A stretch of 64,000 bases of DNA from Nocardia inohanensis NBRC 100128 (GCF_001612945.1 NZ_BDBK01000008.1:248001-312000); one strand, 5' to 3'; numbered from the stretch's first letter, positions 41,773-49,993 are shown. The notes: generated from the letters alone by a model not told the origin. Numbers and translations: made by a program.

Positions 41773-41849
41773 GAGGTTGGCGCGAGGTTGCCGCCAGGTT
41801 GGTGAAAAGTTGGCAAGTCACTGCAACCTGGTTGGCGCCTGGTTGGCGC
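41773..41849. repeat. Seven 11-bp tandem operator-like repeats upstream of the acetaldehyde dehydrogenase gene
   Basis: Seven consecutive 11-base units run from 41773 to 41849. Read on the plus strand they are GAGGTTGGCGC, GAGGTTGCCGC, CAGGTTGGTGA, AAAGTTGGCAA, GTCACTGCAAC (degenerate), CTGGTTGGCGC and CTGGTTGGCGC. On the minus strand, the coding sense of the dehydrogenase, the core is GCGCCAACC. The period of 11 is close to one helix turn, so all sites face the same side. The array is 51 bp before the start codon. A dyad GTGAC-N4-GTCAC lies between, at 41748-41761. Binding of the GAF regulator upstream is the natural guess. Confidence 0.8.
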
Positions 41850-41866
41850 CCGAAATGTGTTGTGGC

Positions 41867-43102
41867 TCAGGAACGTGTGGCGGTGTGCAAACGCGCGGCA
41901 GCCAACGCCCGGCGGCTGTCGCCGGGCAGCAGCAGGAACATGGCGTGCTCGTGGATCTCGATATCGTCGGGGCAGCGCTGACCGAAGCGCAAGGCGTGCT
42001 CGGGATTGCGGTCGGCCAGCACGGCGGTGCGCAGGCAGACATCGAGATGCTCGCGCCACTGCACGATGCCCGGGATATCCGAATCCGGTAGCAGCGGACC
42101 GCGATACAGGCGCACGGCGGTGGTCAGATCACCGGCTTCCAAAGCGGCCAGCAATTCCAGGGCATCGCAGCCGATGGGTTCGGTGAGCATGTAGCGGCGG
42201 TCGGCGATCTGACCGTCGGTGGCCTGGCGCAGCCGGGACACATCGGCCTTCAAGGTGCTGGAAGATACAGCCCGGTCGCCATATACGGCCTCGCGCAAGC
42301 GTTCGGCGGTGAAGCCCTCCGGTTCCAGGGCCAGCAGCGTGAGGATCTCGAGCTGCCGTGGGCGCATGGCGACCGGCTTGCCCGCCTTGTACAGGTATGG
42401 GCGCCCCAGGCACTCCAGGCGGGTCCGCGGCGCGGGACGGGACTGCTCGACGTGCACTCGGGATTCGATCGCGGTGACCAGCGCTCGGACGGTGGTCAGC
42501 ATGAGCGGATGGGAACGGTCCCAATACGTCGACAGGTCCAGGACACCCAATTGCCGGCCGTCGGCGGCGCGGATCGGCGCGCAGTAGCAGACCCAGCCGT
42601 GCAGGGCTTCCACCAAATGCTCTGCGCCCCAGACCGATGTGGGGCGACCGGTATGCAGGGACATGGAGACCCCGGTGGTGCCCATGTACGGTTCGTCCCA
42701 GCAGCCGCCGGGCGCCAGGTTGACCGTCTCGGCACGTCTGCGCACCGACCGGTCGCCACAGCTGAAGAGCACGGTGCCGACCTCATCGGTGACCACCGCG
42801 ATCATCCCCGCGTCCTCGGTGATGGCGCGTAGCTCGCCCGCGAGTTCGGTGACCGGCGTGCGCAGCGGGGATTCGGCCCAGCGCGAACCCAATTCGTCCC
42901 GGTCGGTGCCCGGGGCGACCGCGCGCGCGGGATCGACCGTACGCAGCGAACGCTCCCAGGACTCGACCACTTCGTGACGCAGCGTCGGGACCGCATCGAG
43001 CTGACGGGGCCGCCCGGTCGCCCTACCCATACCGGTGGCCCAGCGCGCCCACGCCTTCTCCAGCTCGGCACGATGCTCGGAGCGGGCGGGCACCTGTGTC
43101 AT
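41867..43102 (-). CDS. GAF-domain transcriptional regulator, probable activator of the aldehyde dehydrogenase operon
   Basis: 411 residues. The N-terminal part (SWERSLRTVDPARAVAPGTD through FSCGDRSVRRRAETVNLAPGGCWDEPYMGTTGVSMSL) resembles the GAF sensor half of AcoR-type acetoin/alcohol regulators, but the AAA+ sigma54 domain is missing. The C-terminal part has a winged-helix segment (MRPRQLEILTLLALEPEGFTAERLREAVYGDRAVSSSTLKADVSRLR). It therefore should work with ordinary sigma factors. It lies immediately upstream of the repeat array and dehydrogenase gene on the same strand. GAGGAG precedes the ATG at 43100-43102. Confidence 0.85.
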   Translation of the reverse strand: MTQVPARSEHRAELEKAWARWATGMGRATGRPRQLDAVPTLRHEVVESWERSLRTVDPARAVAPGTDRDELGSRWAESPLRTPVTELAGELRAITEDAGMIAVVTDEVGTVLFSCGDRSVRRRAETVNLAPGGCWDEPYMGTTGVSMSLHTGRPTSVWGAEHLVEALHGWVCYCAPIRAADGRQLGVLDLSTYWDRSHPLMLTTVRALVTAIESRVHVEQSRPAPRTRLECLGRPYLYKAGKPVAMRPRQLEILTLLALEPEGFTAERLREAVYGDRAVSSSTLKADVSRLRQATDGQIADRRYMLTEPIGCDALELLAALEAGDLTTAVRLYRGPLLPDSDIPGIVQWREHLDVCLRTAVLADRNPEHALRFGQRCPDDIEIHEHAMFLLLPGDSRRALAAARLHTATRS

Positions 43103-43272
43103 CGCGCGAACTCCTCGCGGGCAGCCGGACTTGCGATACCCCATGATGGCGCGTGCCCCCACCGCGCGCAGCCCAATCCGCGCACTCCGTACGTCAATTC
43201 GTTCGCGGTCGCTTCGCAGTGTTCGCCGAGTGTGCGTCCGCGCAGCCCGCGGGCGGCGAATCAGGCTGGTAG

Positions 43273-43448
43273 ATCGGGCTGGGCGCGGGGTATGTGGAGG
43301 CCGAATTCGATTCCGCCGGAATCCCGTTCCCGCCGGCGGGGGAGCGGGTGCGGCATCTCGAGCGGACCGTTTCGGCGTCAACTATTTCACCGTCCTCGAA
43401 CACAGTATGGAGCGGTTCGCGCGGCTCATTCCGCTACTGCGTGGTGAA
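43273..43448 (+). pseudogene. Remnant of an F420-type LLM-class oxidoreductase gene
   Basis: In one frame 43273-43370 reads IGLGAGYVEAEFDSAGIP then FPPAGERVRHLERTV, which matches the conserved block of F420-dependent luciferase-like monooxygenases. From 43371, in another frame, the text reads FGVNYFTVLEHSMERFARLI then PLLRGE, which matches the C-terminal end of the same family. The roughly 150 residues that should lie between are absent, a TAG sits directly before the first block, and the N-terminal part is missing. The rest of the 428-bp interval 43103-43530 holds nothing I recognise except this relic. Confidence 0.6.
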
Positions 43449-43530
43449 TACCGGACGGTTCCGGCACGTTTGACGATCTTCATCCGAGGCATTGCGTCGG
43501 CAGAACGACGAACTCGGCTAGGAGGATCGG

Positions 43531-44094
43531 ATGTCGGGCGCATTGTGGACGGTCATCGTCATCGTGGTGATCATCGCGGTTTTGGCGGTGGTCGCGCTCG
43601 CGCTGCTGCCGCGCATGCGCAGCCGGAAGCTGCGTGAACGCTTCGGACCGGAGTACGACCGGACGGTGGCGCAGGCCCCGAACCGGAAGGTGGCGGAGCG
43701 CGAACTCACCGAACGGGAGAAGCGGCACGAGCAGTTGGAGCTGCGGGAACTCTCGGAGGGCGAGAAGCGGCGCTACGGAATGCAATTCGCGCAGGTGCAG
43801 GAGCAGTTCATCGACGACCCGGCGGGCGCGCTCGGGGCCGCGGATCGACTGCTGACGCAGGTCATGGGCGAACGCGGGTATCCGACGGAGAGCTACGACC
43901 AGCAGGTGGCGGATCTGTCGGTGACGCACGCGCAGCCGCTCGAGCAGTACCGCAGCGCGCACGAAATCGCCGGGCGGGCCGGACGCGGGGAGGTGTCGAC
44001 CGAGGACATGCGGGCGGCGATCGTCTCCTACCGGGCGCTCTTCGTGGACCTGCTGGACGGACACGACGCCGGACAGCCCGCACATCGGAAGTAG
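43531..44094 (+). CDS. Membrane-anchored protein with a conserved charged C-terminal domain
   Basis: 187 residues. One N-terminal transmembrane segment (LWTVIVIVVIIAVLAVVALALL, about 5-26) is followed by a basic, then strongly charged helical region (RKVAERELTEREKRHEQLELRELSEGEKRR) and a C-terminal domain beginning VQEQFIDDPAGALGAADRLLTQVMGERGYP. The same domain occurs in the next gene, 11 bp downstream. GGAGG lies before the ATG. The protein probably faces the cytoplasm. I know of no established function. Confidence 0.78.
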   Translation: MSGALWTVIVIVVIIAVLAVVALALLPRMRSRKLRERFGPEYDRTVAQAPNRKVAERELTEREKRHEQLELRELSEGEKRRYGMQFAQVQEQFIDDPAGALGAADRLLTQVMGERGYPTESYDQQVADLSVTHAQPLEQYRSAHEIAGRAGRGEVSTEDMRAAIVSYRALFVDLLDGHDAGQPAHRK

Positions 44095-44105
44095 AGGACG
44101 GAATC

Positions 44106-44846
44106 ATGAAGATCAGTAGAGAACGACGGAATCAGCCCGAACCCGATGCGGGACAGGCGCAGCCGGCCGAGACCGAACGGATGCGCGGGGACGACGCCCC
44201 CGACCGGCAGGTGCTGCGGCCCGGCCACGACGGCCCACAGGGCGCTCACGACGCCGGACAGCGCCCGGCAGGCGGTTACGAGATGCCGCCGGGGCCGGCG
44301 GGCGCGCAGGACGATCCGCAGATGACGCAACGTATGGAGCGTGGTCCCGGAGTCGCCCGCCACGAAAACGAATCGGTACCGCCCGGCGCGGGCTACGGTG
44401 CCGCGCAATCCGATCCGCACGCCGGGCAGCCCGGACACGCTGGCGCGCAGTCCGATCCGCGGGGCGCGCAGCCCGGACACGGCAGCGGGCGACCCGATAT
44501 TCCGGCCGCGCAATCGAATCCGCGCGCGGCGGACGGCCGGCACGGCGGCAACGGCGGCGAGCGGGTGCTCGCGGAGGCCGATCTGGGCCGGTTGCGGGAT
44601 CAGTGGCGCGAGGTGCAGACCATGTTCGTCGATGATCCGCGCGATGCGGTGACCCGGGCGAACGGCCTGGTCGAGGGCACGATTCAGCAGTTGACCGAAA
44701 CCTATGCGCAGCGCCGGCAGGCCCTCGAGAACAAGTGGGCGCGTTCCGAACGGGACGACACCGAGGAACTGCGGCAGGCGCTGCGCGGATACCGGCAGCT
44801 CTTCGATCAGCTGCTGGAAACCGCGGGTGCGGCGACGAACATGTAG
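44106..44846 (+). CDS. Hypothetical protein with Gln/Pro/Gly-rich N-terminus and shared C-terminal domain
   Basis: 246 residues. The first 150 are low-complexity and hydrophilic, with repeated AQSDP-[HR]-G-QPGH-type units (AQSDPHAGQPGHAGAQSDP then RGAQPGH). The last 95 residues (LGRLRDQWREVQTMFVDDPRDAVTRANGLV, then ETYAQRRQALENKW and DTEELRQALRGYRQLFDQLLE) match the C-terminal domain of the upstream protein: F-[IV]-DDP..A...A..L and a final [AIL]..YR.LF..LL. It has no membrane segment. Its 3' end overlaps the convergent NTF2-like gene by 40 bp. Confidence 0.78.
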   Translation: MKISRERRNQPEPDAGQAQPAETERMRGDDAPDRQVLRPGHDGPQGAHDAGQRPAGGYEMPPGPAGAQDDPQMTQRMERGPGVARHENESVPPGAGYGAAQSDPHAGQPGHAGAQSDPRGAQPGHGSGRPDIPAAQSNPRAADGRHGGNGGERVLAEADLGRLRDQWREVQTMFVDDPRDAVTRANGLVEGTIQQLTETYAQRRQALENKWARSERDDTEELRQALRGYRQLFDQLLETAGAATNM

Positions 44847-45253
44847 CTCTTCTCCTCCACCCGCTGCTGGATGCGCCACCGTCCGCCCAGCCGCACGAAG
44901 GTGTCGTGGTACCACAGTCCGCACAGCATGAGCTGCGTGTGACCGTCGGGACCGGCCACGAGCATCGGGTTGTGGCACATGGTGCGGGCGGTGGCGTGAT
45001 CGCCGTCCACCCGAATGGACGAATTGGCGAGCAGGTGCTGGAAGGCCGAGAAGTGCGGCATCACCCCGGCCAGGAACTTCTTGGTGGATTCCAGATCCCC
45101 GGCGGGCCCGCCCATCGCGGTGTAGTCGATGTGCGCGTCCGGGGTGAAGATCTCGTCCAACAGGTCCCACTGGTGGGTGTCGACCGCGTGCGAGTAGCGG
45201 ACCATGAGGTCCTCGATTTCGAAACGGTCCGAGATCTCCTGCAAGGACAGCAT
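44807..45253 (-). CDS. SnoaL/NTF2-like protein
   Basis: 148 residues of the NTF2-like fold: ISDRFEIEDLMVRYSHAVDTHQWDLLDEIFTPDAHIDYTA is the standard start of SnoaL_4-type proteins, and WYHDTFVRLGGRWRIQQRVEEKSYMF the end. Members include hydratases, isomerases and cyclases. D25 and H92-type residues (ARTMCHNPM) could be catalytic, but substrate is unknown. GGAGG precedes the ATG. It lies 123 bp downstream of the FAD monooxygenase gene's direction of reading but on the same strand, so a shared role is possible. Confidence 0.82.
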   Translation of the reverse strand: MLSLQEISDRFEIEDLMVRYSHAVDTHQWDLLDEIFTPDAHIDYTAMGGPAGDLESTKKFLAGVMPHFSAFQHLLANSSIRVDGDHATARTMCHNPMLVAGPDGHTQLMLCGLWYHDTFVRLGGRWRIQQRVEEKSYMFVAAPAVSSS

Positions 45254-45376
45254 GATGCCTCCGTGGTGCGAAAACGTGTGCTGGGTCGGAGCGCAAGCGT
45301 ACGGGGTCCCGCGGCTGATCTTGTGGTTTCCGAAAGATACGGGCGTGCAATAGATCTCGATGAGACCGGTCGTCAG

Positions 45377-46597
45377 CTATTGCCGGGCCGTGGCGAACGA
45401 GTAGTCCTCGGCCGCGATGGTGCGGGCGACCTTCTGCGGTGCGCCGCCGATCAGGCCACGCCACGGCAGGTACGGGAGCAGGCGCACATTGAGATCGCGG
45501 AAGCGGATCATGGCCTTGCTGGCGGGCGCGTACCAGCCGCCGACGCCCTCGGCGAACTGCAGGCAGGCATCGACCATCGGGCGCATCTTCTCGTTGTACT
45601 CGCCGAAGGCGACCGTGTGATCGCCTGCCGCCGCGGCCAATTCGCCCGCCAGCACGTAGGCGCCGACAAGCGAGAGGTCCGCACCCTGACCCGACAGCGG
45701 TGAGGCGCAGTACCCGGCGTCGCCGACCAGTGCGACGCGGCCTCGTGACCAGCTGTCCATCTTGATCTGGGTCATGGCGTCGAAGTAGAAGTCCTTCGCG
45801 CTCGGCAGCTCCGCCAGCAGGCGCGGGACCTCCCAGCCCTGCCCGGTGAACCGGTCGGTGAGGATCCGGCGCTGCTGGTCCGTATCGCGGTAGTCGTAGT
45901 CGAGTTTGTCGGAGGCCCACGCGAAAATCGCTTTGGACTCGGTGTTGTGGCGAGCGCTGTAGCTGCCGGCGATGGTTCCGGGGGTGCTGTAGTCCAGCTC
46001 CCAGTGATCCAGGTTCAGCAGGTTCGGGGTCGTATAGATGGCGATGTAGTAGCCCATGTGCTCGGCGAATTCGGACTCCGGGCCGAAAACCAGTTCGCGG
46101 GTGTGGGAATGGACGCCGTCCGCACCGATCACCAGATCGAAGGTGCGGGGTGCGGCGTGTTCGAAGGTGACGTGCACGCCCTGCTCATCCTCGCGCAGCG
46201 CCGAAATCGAGTCGCCGAAAAGGTATTCGACGTCCTCGCGGGTGGCGTCGTAGAGCACCTGGGCCAGGTCGCCGCGCTGGATCTCGGTGTCGCCATCCGC
46301 GCCCACGCCGTTGAAGTTCTCGCTGCTGATGCTGGCGCGGGGCTTGCCGTCGGCGCCCACATACGAGGTGCCGCGCTTGCCCGTGCTCATCTCGTGCACC
46401 CGCTCCAGCAGGCCCATGCGCCGGACCACCTCGGTGGCGGTGCCGAGCACATCGATGGCCTGCCCGCCTTCGCGCAGCGCGGGGGACTTCTCGACGACGG
46501 TCGGCTCGAAGCCGTAGCGCTTCAGCCAGAAGGCGAGGGCGGGGCCCGCGATGCTGGCACCGGAGATGAGGACGTTGCGGTTCTGCAATTTCGGCAT
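45377..46597 (-). CDS. FAD-dependent aromatic-ring-type monooxygenase
   Basis: 406-residue group A flavin monooxygenase. The FAD-binding motif is VLISGASIAGPALAFWLKRYGFEPTVVEK, the DG motif is DLVIGADGVHSHTR, and the second FAD motif is GRVALVGDAGYCASPLSGQGADLSLVGAYVLAGEL. The family includes TetX-like and PHBH-type enzymes that hydroxylate aromatic or polyketide substrates or inactivate drugs. A divergent TetR gene with a palindromic site between them fits an inducible resistance or degradation gene. Start at the ATG 46595-46597. Confidence 0.9.
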   Translation of the reverse strand: MPKLQNRNVLISGASIAGPALAFWLKRYGFEPTVVEKSPALREGGQAIDVLGTATEVVRRMGLLERVHEMSTGKRGTSYVGADGKPRASISSENFNGVGADGDTEIQRGDLAQVLYDATREDVEYLFGDSISALREDEQGVHVTFEHAAPRTFDLVIGADGVHSHTRELVFGPESEFAEHMGYYIAIYTTPNLLNLDHWELDYSTPGTIAGSYSARHNTESKAIFAWASDKLDYDYRDTDQQRRILTDRFTGQGWEVPRLLAELPSAKDFYFDAMTQIKMDSWSRGRVALVGDAGYCASPLSGQGADLSLVGAYVLAGELAAAAGDHTVAFGEYNEKMRPMVDACLQFAEGVGGWYAPASKAMIRFRDLNVRLLPYLPWRGLIGGAPQKVARTIAAEDYSFATARQ

Positions 46598-46631
46598 GTC
46601 ACAACCATAGAACCGAGTTGGGCAATTGCGC

Positions 46632-46645
46632 AAGACATTTGTCTT
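46632..46645. promoter_or_regulatory. Operator-like palindrome between the monooxygenase and TetR genes
   Basis: AAGACA-TT-TGTCTT is a perfect inverted repeat in the middle of the 64-bp divergent promoter region; a second palindrome GCAATTGC lies at 46622-46629. A TetR dimer bound here would block both promoters. Confidence 0.6.
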
Positions 46646-46661
46646 AGGCATTTGCGCTACC

Positions 46662-47228
46662 ATGGTGGGCATGGGAAACCGTGAGGATCTGCTCGCCGGC
46701 GCTCGGCAGTGCTTGTTCGAGAAGGGGTACGCGCGCACCACCGTGCGGGATATCGCCACCGCGTCCGGGGTGAGCATGGCGGCCATCGGCTATCACTTCG
46801 GGAACAAGGAGACGCTGCTGGTGGCCGCGCTCGCCGAGGCGACGCGCGAGTGGGGTGACGAGCTGGCGGGCACGCTTCAGGACGTGAACTCGGAAAACGG
46901 GGCGGCGCTGGATCGGCTGGCGCAGCGCTGGGATGCGGTGCGGGCCTCCATCGGCGCCCACCGCGGACTGTGGGCGGCCACCTTCGACGCGCTCGCCCAC
47001 CCCGAGACCCGGGCGCAGTTGGCCGCCAACACCTCCGAAGCGCGATCCGGTCTGGCCCAGTTGTTCGATGCCCCCGCCGAATCCGGCGAGGACGCCGGGC
47101 GCACGGTCGGCGCGCTGTATCAAGCACTGCTCATCGGTGTAGCGGCACAGTACCTGATCGACCCCGAAACCGCGCCTACCGGAAGGGATCTCGTCGCTGG
47201 ATTACGCACGATCGCTGCTCGGGGATGA
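46662..47228 (+). CDS. TetR-family repressor
   Basis: 188 residues. The DNA-binding domain is GARQCLFEKGYARTTVRDIATASGVSMAAIGYHFGNKETLL, followed by an all-helical ligand domain. It is divergent from the FAD monooxygenase and almost certainly represses it and itself. The ATG at 46662 has no ribosome site and may be leaderless; the ATG at 46671 is an alternative. Its TGA stop overlaps an ATG that opens a small Arg-rich frame leading into the ABC transporter gene. Confidence 0.9.
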   Translation: MVGMGNREDLLAGARQCLFEKGYARTTVRDIATASGVSMAAIGYHFGNKETLLVAALAEATREWGDELAGTLQDVNSENGAALDRLAQRWDAVRASIGAHRGLWAATFDALAHPETRAQLAANTSEARSGLAQLFDAPAESGEDAGRTVGALYQALLIGVAAQYLIDPETAPTGRDLVAGLRTIAARG

Positions 47229-47341
47229 GCGCTGCGACGGCAGGATCGCGGCGACGAGCCGGCCGACCGGTACGGCGACGCCCGGTACGGCGGCCGCATC
47301 CGGTGCGGAAAGCCCGCGAATGCGGGAAGGTGGGGCGGTGA
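47225..47341 (+). CDS. Possible small Arg-rich peptide bridging TetR and the ABC ATPase gene
   Basis: A 38-codon frame, MSAATAGSRRRAGRPVRRRP then VRRPHPVRKARECGKVGR, begins in an ATGA overlap with the TetR stop and ends in a GTGA overlap with the likely GTG start of the ABC ATPase. It contains an 11-base direct repeat, CCGGTACGGCG (47267-47277 and 47282-47292). It may only be a chance frame in high-GC DNA, but the two four-base overlaps suggest a translation bridge. Confidence 0.35.
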   Translation: MSAATAGSRRRAGRPVRRRPVRRPHPVRKARECGKVGR

Positions 47342-47991
47342 CCGGCATCGTCTTGGAGCAGGTGCGCGTCGATCGCGGCGCACGACCACTGCTCACGGAT
47401 GCGAATGCGATCTTTCCCGGCGGTCGATGCGTGGCCGTGGTCGGGGCCAGCGGGGCCGGGAAGACGACGCTGCTGCGACTGCTCAACCGTTTCGAGGAGC
47501 CCAGCGCGGGGCGCATTCTCTTCGACGGTAGGCCGATTCGCGAACTCGACGTCCTCGACCTGCGCCGACGGGTGGCCTTGGTGCCGCAGCGGCCCATTCT
47601 GCTCACCGAGGTGGTGGCCGACGAATTGCGCGTCGGGCGAGCTCTCTCCGACAACCGGATCGGCGCCCTGCTCGAACGGGTCGGGCTCGGCACCGGCTTC
47701 CGCGACCGGCGTTGCGCGGAGCTTTCCGGTGGTGAGGCACAACGGGTTTGCCTGGCGCGGGCGCTCGCGGTCGAGCCGCGGATGCTGCTGCTCGACGAGC
47801 CGACCTCGGCGCTCGACACCGCCGCCGCGGTAGCCGTGGCTGACCTCGTGCGCGCCCACGCCCGCGCGGGCGGCGGGGTAGTGCTGGTGAGCCACGATCC
47901 CGCCTTCGTGGCGGAGGTGGCCGATGAGGTGTGGACGCTGGCGGATCATCGGCTGGTGCGCGACGCCCAGCACCCGGCGGACGGCGGGTAA
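47338..47991 (+). CDS. ABC transporter ATP-binding protein, FetA-like
   Basis: 217-residue ABC ATPase. Walker A is GASGAGKTT (36-44), the signature is ELSGGEAQRVCLARAL, and Walker B is MLLLDEPTSALD. With the UPF0014-type permease that starts two bases later it forms a FetAB-like pair, in E. coli an exporter that lowers cellular iron under oxidative stress. I take the GTG at 47338, behind GGGAAGG, as start; the ATG at 47320 is possible. Substrate is inferred from the partner family. Confidence 0.85.
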   Translation: MTGIVLEQVRVDRGARPLLTDANAIFPGGRCVAVVGASGAGKTTLLRLLNRFEEPSAGRILFDGRPIRELDVLDLRRRVALVPQRPILLTEVVADELRVGRALSDNRIGALLERVGLGTGFRDRRCAELSGGEAQRVCLARALAVEPRMLLLDEPTSALDTAAAVAVADLVRAHARAGGGVVLVSHDPAFVAEVADEVWTLADHRLVRDAQHPADGG

Positions 47992-47993
47992 CG

Positions 47994-48773
47994 ATGAATC
48001 AGAGTGCGGCGGTGCCGGATTGGACCGGCGTGGCAGCTTCCTTGGTACTGGCGGGGTTGGCGGCCGGGATCGCCTACCGGCAGCGGTTGCTGTTGACGCG
48101 GGAACTGGTGGTGGCGGCCTTGCGGGCCGGGATCCAGTTGGTGGCGGTGGGGGCGGTGCTGCTGATTCTCTTTCGGCATACGGGGTTGCCCGGAGCGCTG
48201 GGGTGGGTGGTCATGATGGTGGTGATCGCGGGCCAGGTGGCCGGGCGGCGGGGTGCGGGATTGCCGCGGGCGCGGTGGTCGGCGACCGTGGGAGTGGCGG
48301 TCGGGGCGTCGATCACGTTGGGAGCGTTGATCGGGTTGGGGATCGTCTCCACGCAGGCCCGGGTGGTGGTGCCGGTGGGCGGGATGATCGTGTCGTCGGC
48401 CATGCAGGCGACGGGGATCGCATTGCGGCGGTTGGGGGAGGATGCGCGCGGGGCAAGAGAAATAGTGGAGGCGCGACTGGCGTTGGGGTTGTCGGGGCGG
48501 GAAGCGTTTCTGCCGCATCGCAGGTCGGCGTTGCGGACCGCACTGCTGCCCGCGATCGACGGCACCAAGGTGGTGGGGTTGATCAGCCTGCCGGGGGCGA
48601 TGACGGGGTTGATCCTTGCGGGCGTGGATCCGTTGACGGCGATCCGCTATCAGATCGTGGTGATGTACATGTTGCTGGCCGCTACCTCGCTGGCCGCACT
48701 GGCGGCGACGCGGGCGGCCGAACGGACCCTGTTCGACGATGCGCAGCGGCTCGTCGAGTTGCCTGGCGAATAG
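47994..48773 (+). CDS. UPF0014/FetB-like membrane permease
   Basis: 259 residues with about six to seven membrane segments (TGVAASLVLAGLAAGIAYRQ, LVVAALRAGIQLVAVGAVLLIL, LGWVVMMVVIAGQVAG and others). The block LPAIDGTKVVGLISLPGAMTGLILAGVDPLTAIRYQIVVMYM is a hallmark of the FetB/YbbM family. It starts two bases after the ATPase gene stop. Together they should move a metal, probably iron, out of the cell. Confidence 0.88.
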   Translation: MNQSAAVPDWTGVAASLVLAGLAAGIAYRQRLLLTRELVVAALRAGIQLVAVGAVLLILFRHTGLPGALGWVVMMVVIAGQVAGRRGAGLPRARWSATVGVAVGASITLGALIGLGIVSTQARVVVPVGGMIVSSAMQATGIALRRLGEDARGAREIVEARLALGLSGREAFLPHRRSALRTALLPAIDGTKVVGLISLPGAMTGLILAGVDPLTAIRYQIVVMYMLLAATSLAALAATRAAERTLFDDAQRLVELPGE

Positions 48774-48862
48774 CCGGCCGGATTGCCGAGAGATCGAACA
48801 AACGTCCCGATCGTCTGTATTGTCGTGTTCACTGCAAAATGGCTGGGGCATAGGTGGTTTCA

Positions 48863-49843
48863 ATGGGTCCGTCCGATTTCTTCATGCCGTTCGAACCGGA
48901 AGGTCTCAACTCAGCGGAAGCTGCCGCCGAGGCCGGCATGTGGGAGTGGCTCGAGAAGTTCGATCTGATCCCCACCCAGCCGACCCGGCGACGGGTGGAA
49001 CGCACCCGCCCCGCCCGCATGTACGCGCTGTGGACGCCGCGGGCAGGCATTTCCGAACTGACGCTGCTCACCCGGTTCACCGCCTGGGCGTTCATCGTTG
49101 ACGACCAGTTCGATATCGAAATCCCGGATCCGCGACGGACTTTGGCCGCCATCACCGCCATCGAAGCGGTCTTCGAATCCGGCACCGACCCCGCCGGCGT
49201 GCTCGCGGTCGCCTTCGCCGATCTGTGGCAGCAACTGACCGAGGGACGCTCCGCGCACTGGTGTGAGGCGGTGCGCTCCAAGATCCGGGCTTGGCTGTGG
49301 ACCTACTACACCGAGAGCGTGGGCCGGCTGTCGGGCAACCTGCCCGACCTGAACGCCTACCGCGCGCATCGGCGAGACGGCGTGGCGCTTTTCGTGTTCC
49401 TCGATATCAGCGAGCTCGCCGACGGCGTCGATCTGCCCGCCGGCGCGCGCCACCTGCCCGCCATGCGCGGCCTGCGGGAGGCGGCGGTCGAGCATATGGG
49501 TCTGTTCAACGACGTGCTCTCGGTGGCCTCCGATGAAGCCTCCGGATACCTCTACAACTCGGTGCTGCTCGCCGAATATCATCACGGGCACAGTCGATCA
49601 GAGGCGCTGGCACTGGTCGACGGCATGCTCACCGAATGCGTCGAGCGGATGCGAGACGCGCTGGAACGACTGCCGGTGGAGCTCGCCGATGCCGGTATCA
49701 TCGGCTCGGAACGAGACGAAACCCTGGCCACCGCACACAATTACACGATCTACGTGCGCGCCAATCACGATTACCACTATCAGGCCGCCCGCTATACCAG
49801 CGCACCCGTGGTAGCCCTCGAACATGGGCTGCCACTGACCTGA
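48863..49843 (+). CDS. Class I terpene synthase
   Basis: 326-residue bacterial class I terpene cyclase. The aspartate-rich metal motif is DDQFD (80-84), the second metal motif is NDVLSVASDE (from residue 216) and the C-terminal RY pair occurs in QAARYTS. In the NDxxSxxxE motif the ninth position is Asp, with Glu next to it, a slight departure. Such enzymes ionise prenyl diphosphates and cyclise them to volatile sesqui- or diterpenes. A prenyl diphosphate synthase follows, so substrate supply is encoded locally. GGTGG lies before the ATG at 48863. Confidence 0.9.
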   Translation: MGPSDFFMPFEPEGLNSAEAAAEAGMWEWLEKFDLIPTQPTRRRVERTRPARMYALWTPRAGISELTLLTRFTAWAFIVDDQFDIEIPDPRRTLAAITAIEAVFESGTDPAGVLAVAFADLWQQLTEGRSAHWCEAVRSKIRAWLWTYYTESVGRLSGNLPDLNAYRAHRRDGVALFVFLDISELADGVDLPAGARHLPAMRGLREAAVEHMGLFNDVLSVASDEASGYLYNSVLLAEYHHGHSRSEALALVDGMLTECVERMRDALERLPVELADAGIIGSERDETLATAHNYTIYVRANHDYHYQAARYTSAPVVALEHGLPLT

Positions 49844-49993
49844 GACCCGGACACACCGGCCGTTGCCGAACCGAAACCCGATCACCTCCCCAAGGACTCC
49901 GATCCAGGTGGGAGGATGGGCTTCCACGCATGGCCGCCCACGTTTCCCCACCGGGTGGCAGCGGCGGCCGTGTCCGAGCGAGCGGGGCCGAAC

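Noticed and set aside
44028..45920. 630-codon minus-strand frame covering the NTF2-like gene and the end of the monooxygenase
   Set aside because: It would overlap three genes with good motifs and its own translation shows no domain.
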